DNA from: Anaerovibrio slackiae
GTDB taxonomy: Bacteria; Bacillota; Negativicutes; Selenomonadales; Selenomonadaceae
Reading direction: 5' to 3'
Length of the DNA: 64,000 bases
Assembly: GCF_009695585.1 (NCBI RefSeq)
Contig: NZ_VUNR01000003.1
Location: 1 to 64,000, forward strand
Shown here: positions 17,222-25,428 of the stretch, in pieces
How positions within the stretch are numbered: the stretch's first letter is position 1
Layout: every line of letters begins with the position of its first letter
The notes under the pieces: model-generated
The model's database searches: none
What the model was told of the DNA's origin: nothing
What the model saw: the letters and a program-made list of their open reading frames with translations, nothing else
Made by a program: the position numbers and the translations under genes

Positions 17222-18025
17222 GTGAAAAAATATCTGAAATGGGGGCTGGGAACCCTGGCAGCAGTGCTGCTGGCTGGCTATGGCGGATTGCAGTACCTGC
17301 TGGCGCAGCCTGAGCCGGAGGGCTTTCCTATCCTTGAGTACCACATGGTGCAGGCGGAGGAGCCCAAGGATGCTTACGAGTACAATGTGCCGGTGGAGGA
17401 TTTCCAGCAGCAGCTGGATTATTTGCAGGAGCAGGGTTATACCACTATTTCCATCCGGGATTTTCTCAGGGCGAAGAAGGGCTTGCAGGAGCTGCCGGAT
17501 AAGCCTGTCATCCTGACCTTTGATGACGGCTATGAGAGCAACTATACGGAGCTTTTGCCCATTCTGGAGGCACGGGGCATGAAGGCTACTGTCTTCATGG
17601 TGGCCAACAGCATCGGCAGGGACAAATATCTTTCCTGGGAGCAGCTGAAGGACATGCAGCACCGGGGCATCGAGATTGGCAGCCATACGGCAAACCATCT
17701 GCCCCTGACGGAGATGGACATGGAGACTGCCAGAAATGAGGTCAAGCTGTCCAAGCTTCTGATGGAGTGGAACGGTGTTGACACTATTTATACCCTGTCC
17801 TATCCTAACGGCAAGTATACTACGGAGCTGAGGGATATGCTGAAGGAGGAGGAGTATCTGGCGGCAGTGACCGGGGACGCGGGGCTGAATACCCTGGACA
17901 CGGATACCTACCAGCTGCAAAGGATAAATATCCCTCATCCGTCCTTTGGGATTGAGGAATTTAAGTGGCGGCTTATAAAGGGCAGGATTTTTGCCCAGCT
18001 GGGCATAGCACAGCATAAAATTTAA
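17222..18025 (+). CDS. Polysaccharide deacetylase (NodB-like), membrane-anchored
   Basis: 267 residues from a GTG start at 17222, chosen because AAAGAGG lies just upstream; the ATG at 17195 has no ribosome site. One N-terminal membrane segment, then a NodB domain: LEYHMV, motif 1 LTFDDGYESN (Asp pair), motif 2 GSHTANHLPL (metal His pair), and a later YPNGKYT strand. Such enzymes remove acetyl groups from cell-wall or surface GlcNAc polymers outside the membrane. Substrate is not evident from context. Confidence 0.85.
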   Translation: MKKYLKWGLGTLAAVLLAGYGGLQYLLAQPEPEGFPILEYHMVQAEEPKDAYEYNVPVEDFQQQLDYLQEQGYTTISIRDFLRAKKGLQELPDKPVILTFDDGYESNYTELLPILEARGMKATVFMVANSIGRDKYLSWEQLKDMQHRGIEIGSHTANHLPLTEMDMETARNEVKLSKLLMEWNGVDTIYTLSYPNGKYTTELRDMLKEEEYLAAVTGDAGLNTLDTDTYQLQRINIPHPSFGIEEFKWRLIKGRIFAQLGIAQHKI

Positions 18026-18090
18026 GGCTGTTTAATTTTGTTTTTTGTTAAGGTTTTATGGATTATTTTACAGGAGTGTTGGGAGAGAAG

Positions 18091-19479
18091 ATGAATTTGC
18101 AGAGAAAAATTTTGTCGGCAGGTCTGGCAGCGGTAATGCTGGCAGGCGTGTCTATGGCGGAAGCGCGTCAGCATGGCGGCGTGGATGCCGGTGCTGAAGT
18201 GCATCAGCAGGTGGTTGCGGAGGCTAATGCAGAAATTGCCAATAATGCCGTTGCAGAGGCTGGCATGAAGCCTGTCCATGGCGAGGGACAGGTGACGGAG
18301 CTGGCTGTCAATATGAACGTGGACGGTCTGCATCCCAAGTACAGCAACCGGGTACCAGAGTCATGGCATCCCATGGAGGAAGTGGACTGGCAGGTAAAGA
18401 ATCAGGACAGCCCCCAGATTCTGAAGCGCTGGCCGGTGACGGTGGAGGATGGCGGCGGCACCCTGCTGTTTTCTGACAGCCCGGAGTATGTGGAGCAGGA
18501 CGGCATCCTCTACTCCGATGTGGTGACAGGTGCCGGCAGGATTTTTTATTATCACCTGAACAACACGCGGCAGAACAAGAAGATTGCTGTGGTGCTGGAG
18601 AATGAGGGCAAGTACACTGCAATCCTGAATGTGAACCGTGAGGCTCTCAGCGCACCTAGCGACAACTATTTGTGGGTAGGCAAGACCACCCAGCAGGCAT
18701 ACATGGAGAGCAAGGTCAACAGGAATGTATTTGTGTTTCCCAACCGCAAGGCGATTTTGAGCAATAAGATGACGGAAACTGTTGTCAGGCCGGGGCAGCT
18801 GGTCAACGGCATCTACGATTTTACCGCTGACGGGCCCGTAAGGCTGTCTGTCATCATGTATCCGGCAGGGGAAAATCCGATTGATTTCATGAAAAAGGCC
18901 AAGGTGCTGCCCAAGGACGAGCATCGCCTGCGGGGCACTTACAAGGGCATGAACCGCATCATCCGGGCGGAGAAGGCGTACAATCCCCAGCAGGATGGCG
19001 CAGTGTTCATACCCCTGGCGGACAATGACCGGGATGTGTACCGCTACGGCATTGATGCCACTGATGGCAGCGAAACCCAGAATTATGGCAACTATGGTAT
19101 CATGTACGAGCTGCAAGTGCCGGTGAAGGGCACCGGGGATGTGCAGTATATCCTGCAGCCGCTGGGTGGCGTCTATGCCGGTGCCATGTCCGTGCAGGAT
19201 ATGGCTGACAGGCATAGGTTTATGCTGTCTGTGCCGCAGAACCAGCTGTATTTCGGCAACGTGAGGATTGATGATTTTACCAGTCACCGCTTCCCGCCTA
19301 CGGAAGATACGGATTATATTTATTTTTCCAGCGAGCTGGCAAGCCTTGGCTCCTATGGGGCGGAGCAGAAGCTGCGCTTTGAGTTTTCACCGCCGGGGGC
19401 TTCCAATCTGCCGGTTAATTTTATTTTAATGCCGGCAACCCAGGCACAGGGGCTTGCATATAAATGGCAAAAAAGGTAA
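18091..19479 (+). CDS. Exported protein of unknown function
   Basis: 462 residues from the ATG at 18091, preceded by GGGAGAGAAG. Clear signal peptide (basic MNLQRK, hydrophobic ILSAGLAAVMLAGVSM, cleavage near AEA). The mature part has no motif I recognise; it is rich in beta-type sequence (many alternating hydrophobic and Gly/Tyr residues), suggesting a beta-sandwich or repeat fold. It contains VNRNVFVFPNRKAILSNK and a C-terminal LRFEFSPPGASNLPVNFIL strand. Thirty-odd bases after the deacetylase stop, so possibly transcribed with it; a role in the cell envelope is a guess. Confidence 0.75.
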   Translation: MNLQRKILSAGLAAVMLAGVSMAEARQHGGVDAGAEVHQQVVAEANAEIANNAVAEAGMKPVHGEGQVTELAVNMNVDGLHPKYSNRVPESWHPMEEVDWQVKNQDSPQILKRWPVTVEDGGGTLLFSDSPEYVEQDGILYSDVVTGAGRIFYYHLNNTRQNKKIAVVLENEGKYTAILNVNREALSAPSDNYLWVGKTTQQAYMESKVNRNVFVFPNRKAILSNKMTETVVRPGQLVNGIYDFTADGPVRLSVIMYPAGENPIDFMKKAKVLPKDEHRLRGTYKGMNRIIRAEKAYNPQQDGAVFIPLADNDRDVYRYGIDATDGSETQNYGNYGIMYELQVPVKGTGDVQYILQPLGGVYAGAMSVQDMADRHRFMLSVPQNQLYFGNVRIDDFTSHRFPPTEDTDYIYFSSELASLGSYGAEQKLRFEFSPPGASNLPVNFILMPATQAQGLAYKWQKR

Positions 19480-19521
19480 AATAGAGTTAGATTTTTTATT
19501 TGATGAAGGAGGTTTCTTTTT

Positions 19522-19665
19522 ATGAAACACATTCAGACTGTTAATCAGCCTTCTTTGCAGCTGACCAAGAATTCCGGCGGCTGCGGCGAGTGCCAGGCAT
19601 CCTGCCAGTCCGCTTGCAAGACTTCCTGCACTGTAGGCAACCAGGTTTGCGAGAGCAAGAAATAA
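19522..19665 (+). CDS. scfA: SCIFF ribosomal peptide precursor (six cysteines)
   Basis: 47 residues beginning MKHIQTVNQPSLQL and carrying six Cys at 21, 24, 28, 32, 36 and 43, within GGCGECQASCQSACKTSC, the diagnostic SCIFF core. The peptide receives thioether cross-links between Cys sulfur and residue carbons from the dedicated radical SAM maturase encoded next. AAGGAGG precedes the start. SCIFF is nearly universal in Clostridia and common in Negativicutes; its final function is unknown. A terminator separates it from the maturase gene. Confidence 0.95.
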   Translation: MKHIQTVNQPSLQLTKNSGGCGECQASCQSACKTSCTVGNQVCESKK

Positions 19666-19678
19666 CATTTAGAGATTG

Positions 19679-19706
19679 GGCTCCCTGCCAAAAGGGAGCC
19701 TTTTTT
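19679..19706 (+). terminator. Intrinsic terminator between SCIFF precursor and maturase
   Basis: GGCTCCCT/AGGGAGCC around a six-base loop plus six T residues. It would make the short precursor mRNA much more abundant than the readthrough message. A second inverted repeat, ACAATCAGC/GCTGATTGT (about 19717-19750), lies between it and the maturase start. Confidence 0.85.
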
Positions 19707-19784
19707 CGCGTTAGCACAATCAGCCTTGGTGTATAGCTTTTGCTGATTGTTTTATGATAATTTGCAGTTTATAGGAGAGAATGG

Positions 19785-21152
19785 ATGAACAAGGAAATGC
19801 AGAAGAAAATCCACAAGTTCGTGCAGAACGGCATGTATATCCTGCTGGATGTGAACAGCGGTGCCGTGCATGTGGTGGATAAGATGATTTATGACATGAT
19901 GGACTATTTTGACGGGGAGAACGATGCCGAGGTGCAGAAGGCCATGGACGGCATGTACCCTGCAGGTGATGTGCAGGAGGCTCTGGGAGAGCTGCATCAC
20001 CTGATGGAGATTCAGCAGCTGTTTGCCCCGGACATTGATGTGCCGCCTACCTTCAAGGCCAAGGGGCTGGTGAAGTCCCTGTGCCTGATGACGGCTCATG
20101 ACTGCAACATGCGCTGCAAATACTGCTTCGGGGATACCGGCGAGTACGGCGGTGAGCGGCAGATGATGAGCAAGGAGGTAGGCCAGGCGGCGGTGGATTA
20201 TATCATTGACCACAGCGGCCCTAGAAAGCACTGCGAGATTGATTTCTTCGGGGGCGAGCCCCTCATCAACATGCCCCTGGTAAAGCATGTGACCGAGTAT
20301 GTGAGAAAGCGGGAAAGGGAAACCGGCAAGGTCTTCAAGCTTACCCTGACTACCAATGGGCTGGCATTGAACGATGCCAATATCCAGTGGCTGAACGACA
20401 ACAACATCAGCCTGGTGCTCAGCACGGATGGCCGCCGGGAAACCCATGACAATATGCGGCCTGATGCCGGTGGCAACCCTACTTATGATAAGGTCATGGC
20501 CAACTTCCGCAAGTGCGTTGACTCAAGGAATGATGAGAATTATTACATGCGTGGCACCTATACAGCCTGCAACCTTGATTTTACCAAAGATGTGGAGGCT
20601 ATGGCAGATGCCGGCTTTGACATCCTTTCCATGGAGCCGGTGGTGCTGAAGGATTCTCCTTATGCCCTGACGGAGGATATGCTGCCGGAGATTTATGCCG
20701 AGTATGACAGGCTGACGGAGTTTTATCTCAAGCGGCACAGGGAAGGCAAGGGGTTCTTCTTCTTCCACTTCAATATGGATTTGTCCAATGGCCCGTGCGT
20801 GGCCAAGAGGCTTTCCGGCTGCGGTGCAGGCCATGAGTATTATGCGGTGGCAGCCAATGGTGATTTGTATCCTTGCCATCAGTTTGTGGGCCGTGACCGC
20901 TACAGGCTGGGGGATGTGTTCAGCGGCGTGCAGAATCAGGAACTGCCGCAGTATTTCCGCCAGTCCCATGTGCTGAACAAGCCGAAGTGCGTTGACTGCT
21001 GGGCAAGATTCTTCTGCAGCGGCGGTTGCCATGCAAATGCTGACCTCTTTAACGAGGATATCCGCATCCCGTATGATATGGGCTGCGCTATTCAGAAAAA
21101 GAGGCTGGAATGTGCATTGGCTGTGCAGGCTATTTTGGCACTTGAAAAGTAA
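19785..21152 (+). CDS. scfB: SCIFF peptide maturase, radical SAM/SPASM
   Basis: 455 residues. N-terminal RiPP-recognition-like segment (about 1-90), radical SAM cluster CNMRCKYC in MTAHDCNMRCKYCFGDTGE (CxxxCxxC), the GGEPL motif in DFFGGEPLINMPL, and a C-terminal SPASM domain with many Cys (CHQFVGRDRYRLGD, KCVDCWARFFCSGGCHANA). Forms Cys-to-Thr thioether links in the SCIFF peptide encoded 120 bases upstream. The stop codon lies inside the first bases of the inverted-repeat element that begins at 21150. Confidence 0.95.
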   Translation: MNKEMQKKIHKFVQNGMYILLDVNSGAVHVVDKMIYDMMDYFDGENDAEVQKAMDGMYPAGDVQEALGELHHLMEIQQLFAPDIDVPPTFKAKGLVKSLCLMTAHDCNMRCKYCFGDTGEYGGERQMMSKEVGQAAVDYIIDHSGPRKHCEIDFFGGEPLINMPLVKHVTEYVRKRERETGKVFKLTLTTNGLALNDANIQWLNDNNISLVLSTDGRRETHDNMRPDAGGNPTYDKVMANFRKCVDSRNDENYYMRGTYTACNLDFTKDVEAMADAGFDILSMEPVVLKDSPYALTEDMLPEIYAEYDRLTEFYLKRHREGKGFFFFHFNMDLSNGPCVAKRLSGCGAGHEYYAVAANGDLYPCHQFVGRDRYRLGDVFSGVQNQELPQYFRQSHVLNKPKCVDCWARFFCSGGCHANADLFNEDIRIPYDMGCAIQKKRLECALAVQAILALEK

Positions 21153-21540
21153 ATTTCAGTTTGTCGTAGTGGTTATTCGTTACTTTGTGCATATACTGAT
21201 GATGTAGTTTGATATTTCGTGGATTCTGTTCAGACATTATAAAGGGACAGGTAGCGGCAGTACCAATAGAAAACTCGCTCTCGCTCTTAGCACAGCCTCG
21301 CGCTTCTAAGCTCCTGCGTCGCTTACGCTCGCATTCGCTAAGAAGCGAGGCTGCACTCAAGGTTTTCTTTGGGTACATGCCGCACCTGTCCCTCTTTGTG
21401 TCTGAACAGATATGCACATAGTTATCAACTATATTCTGCTGTACGCTACCAAGGTAATCAATCTCACTTTACGAGCAAACCTGAAAAGGGGGAGCCGGGA
21501 GGCTGACGAAACTTGCTACTGCCAACCGCTGCACAACTGA
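21150..21540. repeat. Left arm of a long inverted repeat (A)
   Basis: From AAATTTCAGTTTGTCGTAGT this ~390-base block is an imperfect reverse complement of 22985-23370. It contains a P1 palindrome (21226-21409) and the left arm of a P2 palindrome (21502-21540). It begins exactly at the stop codon of the SCIFF maturase gene. The interval 21153-21543 has no other gene. Confidence 0.75.
21226..21409. repeat. Family P1 palindrome, copy 2
   Basis: 184 bases with termini CTGTTCAGAC (21226-21235) and GTCTGAACAG (21400-21409). Nearly identical to copy 1 at 440-622 through the core GCTCTCGCTCTTAGCACAGC. Confidence 0.8.
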
Positions 21541-21543
21541 AAA

Positions 21544-22494
21544 TCACACCACTCCGGCCAGCTTCCGGAAGGCTTCTTCGCTCATACCTGCTTCGTTAGC
21601 TGCATCGCGAATAGATAACAAATTCTTTTTTACTAAATTTATCAAGGTGCTTTGAGCTCCAAGGATTTTACCATGAGCCTCACCCATGGCTTTGCCACGA
21701 GCCTCGCCACGAGCTTCCCCACGAGCTTCCCCACGAGCTTCAACTCTATCCAATACATCACACATTTTGATTCCCTCCCTTGTATCTGAATCATTAGCCA
21801 GCCAATCAGAATAACGCTCATCTCTTGTCAATACAGACATCAACTTTAACATGCTGTCAACATGCTGAATTGGCTTATCTGGCGGAATATATTCCTTTCC
21901 GCTGGTGCGCTGAACGAAATAATCAGCTATTATCTGAAAATCACCCTTGTACTTTTTTACCTGTTCCGGCGTCAGTCTTGGCACATCAATGATATTCAAT
22001 TTGAAATCATTAACGAACGGCTTCAGCTTATCAGGTACATCAATCACATCATAAAGGCACAGCGGCTTCTTCCACGGCTTTTCACCAAAATACAAAACCA
22101 ATGTTATTACAGGATAACGCTTGTGGCGTATCCTGCGTTTCTTGCCAGTAGCCTCGTCTACCACTATCTTATCAAGATTCATCTCATCACGATAAGATAT
22201 GCCGTCATAGCCTATAACGCGTAATGGCATATCAAAGTCAATGGCTATCTGATTTTCAACACCTATTAGGGCAAGACGTAAGCTACAATTTGCATCCACG
22301 CAATACTTGGCAACATCACGCTCCTGCTCATGCAGCACGCCATCATCTGCCTTGTACTGCGAGAATGGCTGTGCATCTACCAGGCTGTCCGCCTTGATAT
22401 ACTCTTCGCCATCAAATAGGCTGCCATTGAATATATCCGCTACTACATCATTATGGGACGCAAAATTTTTCTGGGATATATCTTTTTCTCCCAT
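21544..22494 (-). CDS. Rpn family PD-(D/E)XK nuclease (transposase-like)
   Basis: 316 residues. Matches the Rpn/YhgA-like layout: N-terminal NDVVADIFNGSLFDG, the nuclease core with DVAKYCVDANCSLRLALIGVENQ (catalytic Asp/Glu-x-Gln pattern), a PVITLVLYFGEKPW strand typical of the family, and a C-terminal part with four or more ARGE tandem units (12-base DNA repeats) followed by a helical tail (SIRDAANEAGMSEEAFRKLA). Rpn proteins act as recombination-promoting nucleases. Start at 22494 (ATG) favoured over GTG at 22503. The gene lies between long inverted repeats (21150-21540, 22985-23370), so it may be part of a mobile unit. Confidence 0.8.
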   Translation of the reverse strand: MGEKDISQKNFASHNDVVADIFNGSLFDGEEYIKADSLVDAQPFSQYKADDGVLHEQERDVAKYCVDANCSLRLALIGVENQIAIDFDMPLRVIGYDGISYRDEMNLDKIVVDEATGKKRRIRHKRYPVITLVLYFGEKPWKKPLCLYDVIDVPDKLKPFVNDFKLNIIDVPRLTPEQVKKYKGDFQIIADYFVQRTSGKEYIPPDKPIQHVDSMLKLMSVLTRDERYSDWLANDSDTREGIKMCDVLDRVEARGEARGEARGEARGKAMGEAHGKILGAQSTLINLVKKNLLSIRDAANEAGMSEEAFRKLAGVV

Positions 22495-22635
22495 TGTACT
22501 CACCGCCTAGAATTTTTATAATAATCCCTGTTGTTATTATATCATAAGTTTGGTATTGTGTAAATTTCAGTTTATCGTCGTGAAAGTACGAGACTTCTGG
22601 AACATTAACGGATGAATTTTGTGGGTTTGTGCACT

Positions 22636-22820
22636 CTGTTCAGATTAAAAATGGGCTGAGCGGGACAGCTACCCATAGAAAACACGCTCGCGCTCCTAGT
22701 TGTACCTAGCGGATGCTAAACTCACGCTTCGTCTACGGCTCGCGTATCGTTAAGCACCGAGGTACAACAAAGGTTTTCTATGGGTACTGTCCTCACTCAT
22801 CCCTTTCTTTGTCTGAACAG
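22636..22820. repeat. Family P1 palindrome, copy 3 (divergent core)
   Basis: 185 bases; left end CTGTTCAGAT (one mismatch), right end GTCTGAACAG. The core (CCTAGCGGATGCTAAA ... GTTAAGCACCGAGG) differs from copies 1, 2 and 4 but matches in reverse the core of the palindrome at 912-1048. Confidence 0.75.
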
Positions 22821-22911
22821 ATATAAACAAAATGACAGAACCACATACATTATTTGTTACCATAGTGTCCCTACAGCTTTACGAATAAGCCTGAAATAGG
22901 GGGGCGAAGTA

Positions 22912-23022
22912 GCTGACGAAACTTGCAACTGCCAACCGCTGTATAAACGTACAGTGCAAACAACTCTGCTCATAATAGCAGGTTGCCTTGCATAGTTGTT
23001 GGCAGTATCAGGTCTCGCCAGC
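22912..23022. repeat. Family P2 palindrome, copy 3
   Basis: Left arm GCTGACGAAACTTGCAACTG CCAAC... and right arm ending GTTGGCAGTATCAGGTCTCG CCAGC pair imperfectly around an inner hairpin near 22950-22985. Same family as 709-806 and 21502-21540. Confidence 0.6.
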
Positions 23023-23113
23023 CTTCTAGCCCCCTATTTCAGGCTTGCTCGTAAAGTTAGATTGATTACCTTGGTAGCGTACAGCAGAGTATAGTTGATA
23101 ACTATGTGCATAT

Positions 23114-23298
23114 CTGTTCAGACAAAAAGAAGGACAGGTGCGGCATGTACCCAAAGAAAACCTTGAGTGCAGCCTCGCTTCTTAGCAAGTGCGAGCGTAA
23201 GCGATGCAGGAGCTTAGAAGCGCGAGGCTGTGCTAAGAGCGAGAGCGAGTTTTCTATGGGTACTGCCGCTACCTGTCCTTTTAATAATGTCTGAACAG
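23114..23298. repeat. Family P1 palindrome, copy 4 (inverted relative to copy 2)
   Basis: 185 bases with perfect CTGTTCAGAC (23114-23123) and GTCTGAACAG (23289-23298) ends. The inner sequence is the reverse complement of copy 2, consistent with the long inverted repeat. Confidence 0.8.
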
Positions 23299-23442
23299 AG
23301 TCCGCGAAGTATCAAATTACGTCAGTATATGCACGAAGTAACAAACCAGCACTACGACAAACTGAAATTTTTCACAATTCAGGAGTAGTATGGATTTAGA
23401 TGTTGAGCACATTATAGTGTGCGGCAGTTTTATGCGGCTTAT

Positions 23443-23491
23443 CTTTATACAATCTTAATATGGACAGCTGAACCTTAACACCGTCTTAAAC
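23443..23491. promoter_or_regulatory. Candidate KdpE operator region
   Basis: Two pairs of half-sites 11 bases apart, CTTTATACAATCTTAATA (23443-23460) and CCTTAACACCGTCTTAAA (23473-23490), just upstream of kdpF. OmpR-type response regulators bind direct repeats with this spacing and kdpE is encoded in the same locus. No convincing -35/-10 pair was found. Confidence 0.3.
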
Positions 23492-23533
23492 TGCTTCGTG
23501 CTAATATTGGCTTATACGAAAGGAGCGATGGAA

Positions 23534-23614
23534 ATGCTATATGTATGGTTTGCAGTTTGGGCAATTATGCTGGCCTGGCTGATAGGTATTCTGCTGAAGG
23601 GAGATGAGGGATGA
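23534..23614 (+). CDS. kdpF: KdpF-like small membrane subunit of the K+ ATPase
   Basis: 26 residues, MLYVWFAVWAIMLAWLIGIL and a short LKGDEG tail: one transmembrane helix, as for KdpF, which stabilises the KdpABC complex. AGGAG lies eight bases before this ATG; a second in-frame ATG at 23528 is too near the ribosome site. Its stop overlaps the kdpA start. Confidence 0.75.
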   Translation: MLYVWFAVWAIMLAWLIGILLKGDEG

Positions 23615-25344
23615 TGCAGGCAATGTTGCAATATGCCGGTTATCTTATTTTACTGTTGGTGCTGGCTTATCCTCTGGGAAAGTATATTGATAATGTGATG
23701 CGGGGGAGATGGGTATGGCTTTCGCCGGTTATCCGCCCTGTGGAAAGGTTTTTGTACAGGCTGACAGGTGTTAATGAACGGGAGGAAATGACCTGGAAAA
23801 AGTATCTTGGCTGTGCGCTGCTGTTTAACTTCTGCGGTTTTGCATTGTTGTTTGCCCTTCTGATGCTGCAGGGGAGATTGCCGCTAAATCCTATGGAATT
23901 GTCAGGGCTGGAATGGCCCCTGGCATTTAATACGGCAGTCAGCTTTGTGACCAATACCAACTGGCAGGCGTACAGCGGTGAGTTGCAGCTTAGCTACATC
24001 AGCCAGATGTTTGGATTGACGGTGCAGAATTTTGTTTCTGCCGGTACGGGCATGGCGGTGCTGTATGCACTTATCCGTGGCTTTGTGCGGACTTACGATG
24101 ATACCATCGGCAATTTCTGGACGGATTTAACCAAAAGCGTTGGCTATGTGCTGGTACCGCTGGCAGTGGTAGTTACCCTGCTGATTGGCTCCCAGGGGGT
24201 TGTACAGAATTTTGAGGATTATACAACCTATAACCTTAGTGAAACTGTGGTGACGGAGTATGGTACGGCAATTAGCAAGGGTGTTGTGCCGGGTGGCCCT
24301 GCTGCCAGCCAGATTGCTATCAAGCAGCTTGGTACCAATGGCGGCGGCTTCTTTGGCACTAACTCGGCTCATCCTCTGGAAAACCCGACACCTTTTTCCA
24401 ATCTGGTGGAAATGCTTTCCATTCTGCTGATACCGGCGGCACTGTGCTTTTCCTTTGGCAATGCCGTAGGCAGCAGGCGGCAGGGAGTGACGATTTTTGC
24501 TGCCATGTTTGCCCTGCTGGTGCTGGGCATGGGCATTATCGGCTTTAGCGAGCAGGCAGGTACTGCCCAGCTGGCGCAAAATGGTGCGGTGCTGCTGGAA
24601 GCCGGGGACATGCAGCCTGGCGGCAATATGGAAGGCAAGGAAACCCGCTTTGGCATTGCATCCTCTGCGGCATGGGCGGAGTTCACCACGGCAGCTTCCA
24701 ATGGCTCTGTCAACTCCATGCACGATAGCTACACGCCTATAGGCGGCCTGATTACCATGCTGAACATGCAGCTGGGCGAGGTGGTCTTTGGCGGCGTGGG
24801 CTGCGGCCTTTATGGTATGCTGTGCTTTGCCATCTTGACAGTGTTTATTGCCGGCCTGATGGTAGGCCGTACCCCGGAATTTATGGGCAAGAAAATCGAG
24901 CCCTATGAGATGAAGATGGCTGTGCTGGCCTGTCTGGCAACCCCTGTGGCTATTCTGGCCGGCAGCGGTATTGCCTCCATGCTGCCGGAGGTGGCAGAAA
25001 GCATGAATAATCACGGTGCACACGGCTTGTCGGAGCTTCTGTATGCCTATTCCTCCTGCGGCGGCAACAACGGCTCCGCCTTTGCAGGCTTCGGCGCTGA
25101 TACGGTTTTCCTGAATGTGTCCTTGGGAATTGTGATGTTGCTTGCCAGATTTTTGCCTATAGTAGCGGTGGTAGCGATTGCAGGCAGTCTGGCCGGAAAA
25201 AAGAAGCTGGCGGTGACGGAAGGCACCTTGCCTACGGATAATGTGATGTTTGCAGGGCTTTTGATAGCAATTGTGCTGCTGGTAGGAGCCCTGAGCTTCT
25301 TCCCGGCATTGTCACTGGGGCCTATAGCAGAGTTTTTGCAGTAA
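23611..25344 (+). CDS. kdpA: Potassium-transporting ATPase subunit A
   Basis: 577 residues with about ten to twelve membrane segments. Selectivity-filter segments typical of KdpA: SFVTNTNWQAYSGE, LGTNGGGFFGTNSAHPLENP and SCGGNNGSAFAGF. Forms the K+-selective channel-like subunit of the high-affinity Kdp pump in the cytoplasmic membrane. Starts inside the kdpF stop region (ATGATG, either Met possible) and leads the kdpABC-DE series. Confidence 0.97.
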   Translation: MMQAMLQYAGYLILLLVLAYPLGKYIDNVMRGRWVWLSPVIRPVERFLYRLTGVNEREEMTWKKYLGCALLFNFCGFALLFALLMLQGRLPLNPMELSGLEWPLAFNTAVSFVTNTNWQAYSGELQLSYISQMFGLTVQNFVSAGTGMAVLYALIRGFVRTYDDTIGNFWTDLTKSVGYVLVPLAVVVTLLIGSQGVVQNFEDYTTYNLSETVVTEYGTAISKGVVPGGPAASQIAIKQLGTNGGGFFGTNSAHPLENPTPFSNLVEMLSILLIPAALCFSFGNAVGSRRQGVTIFAAMFALLVLGMGIIGFSEQAGTAQLAQNGAVLLEAGDMQPGGNMEGKETRFGIASSAAWAEFTTAASNGSVNSMHDSYTPIGGLITMLNMQLGEVVFGGVGCGLYGMLCFAILTVFIAGLMVGRTPEFMGKKIEPYEMKMAVLACLATPVAILAGSGIASMLPEVAESMNNHGAHGLSELLYAYSSCGGNNGSAFAGFGADTVFLNVSLGIVMLLARFLPIVAVVAIAGSLAGKKKLAVTEGTLPTDNVMFAGLLIAIVLLVGALSFFPALSLGPIAEFLQ

Positions 25345-25428
25345 GCGATGCATAAATTAAGCTGTGGCATAAAGCTGGCAGATATGGTGTATGATACGCT
25401 GGTTTTGGCAGGGAAAGTGATGTGATTG

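Larger units (their letters stand above)
22562..23370. mobile_element. Composite palindromic element (P1-P2-P1') with matching ends
   Basis: Starts AAATTTCAGTTTATCGTCGT (22562) and ends with the near-complement of that (to 23370). Inside are P1 copy 3 (22636-22820), a full P2 (22912-23022) and an inverted P1 copy 4 (23114-23298), so the whole ~810 bases can fold into one giant hairpin. No credible ORF is present. The right half pairs with the arm at 21150-21540. Non-autonomous, MITE-like in design; the enzyme that moves it is unknown, although the adjacent Rpn gene is a candidate. Confidence 0.65.

Noticed and set aside
23106-23294. 62-codon ORF in P1 copy 4 (also seen reversed near 21217-21417)
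   Set aside because: The peptide is similar in two copies only because the DNA repeat is similar; copies 1 and 3 do not keep the frame.
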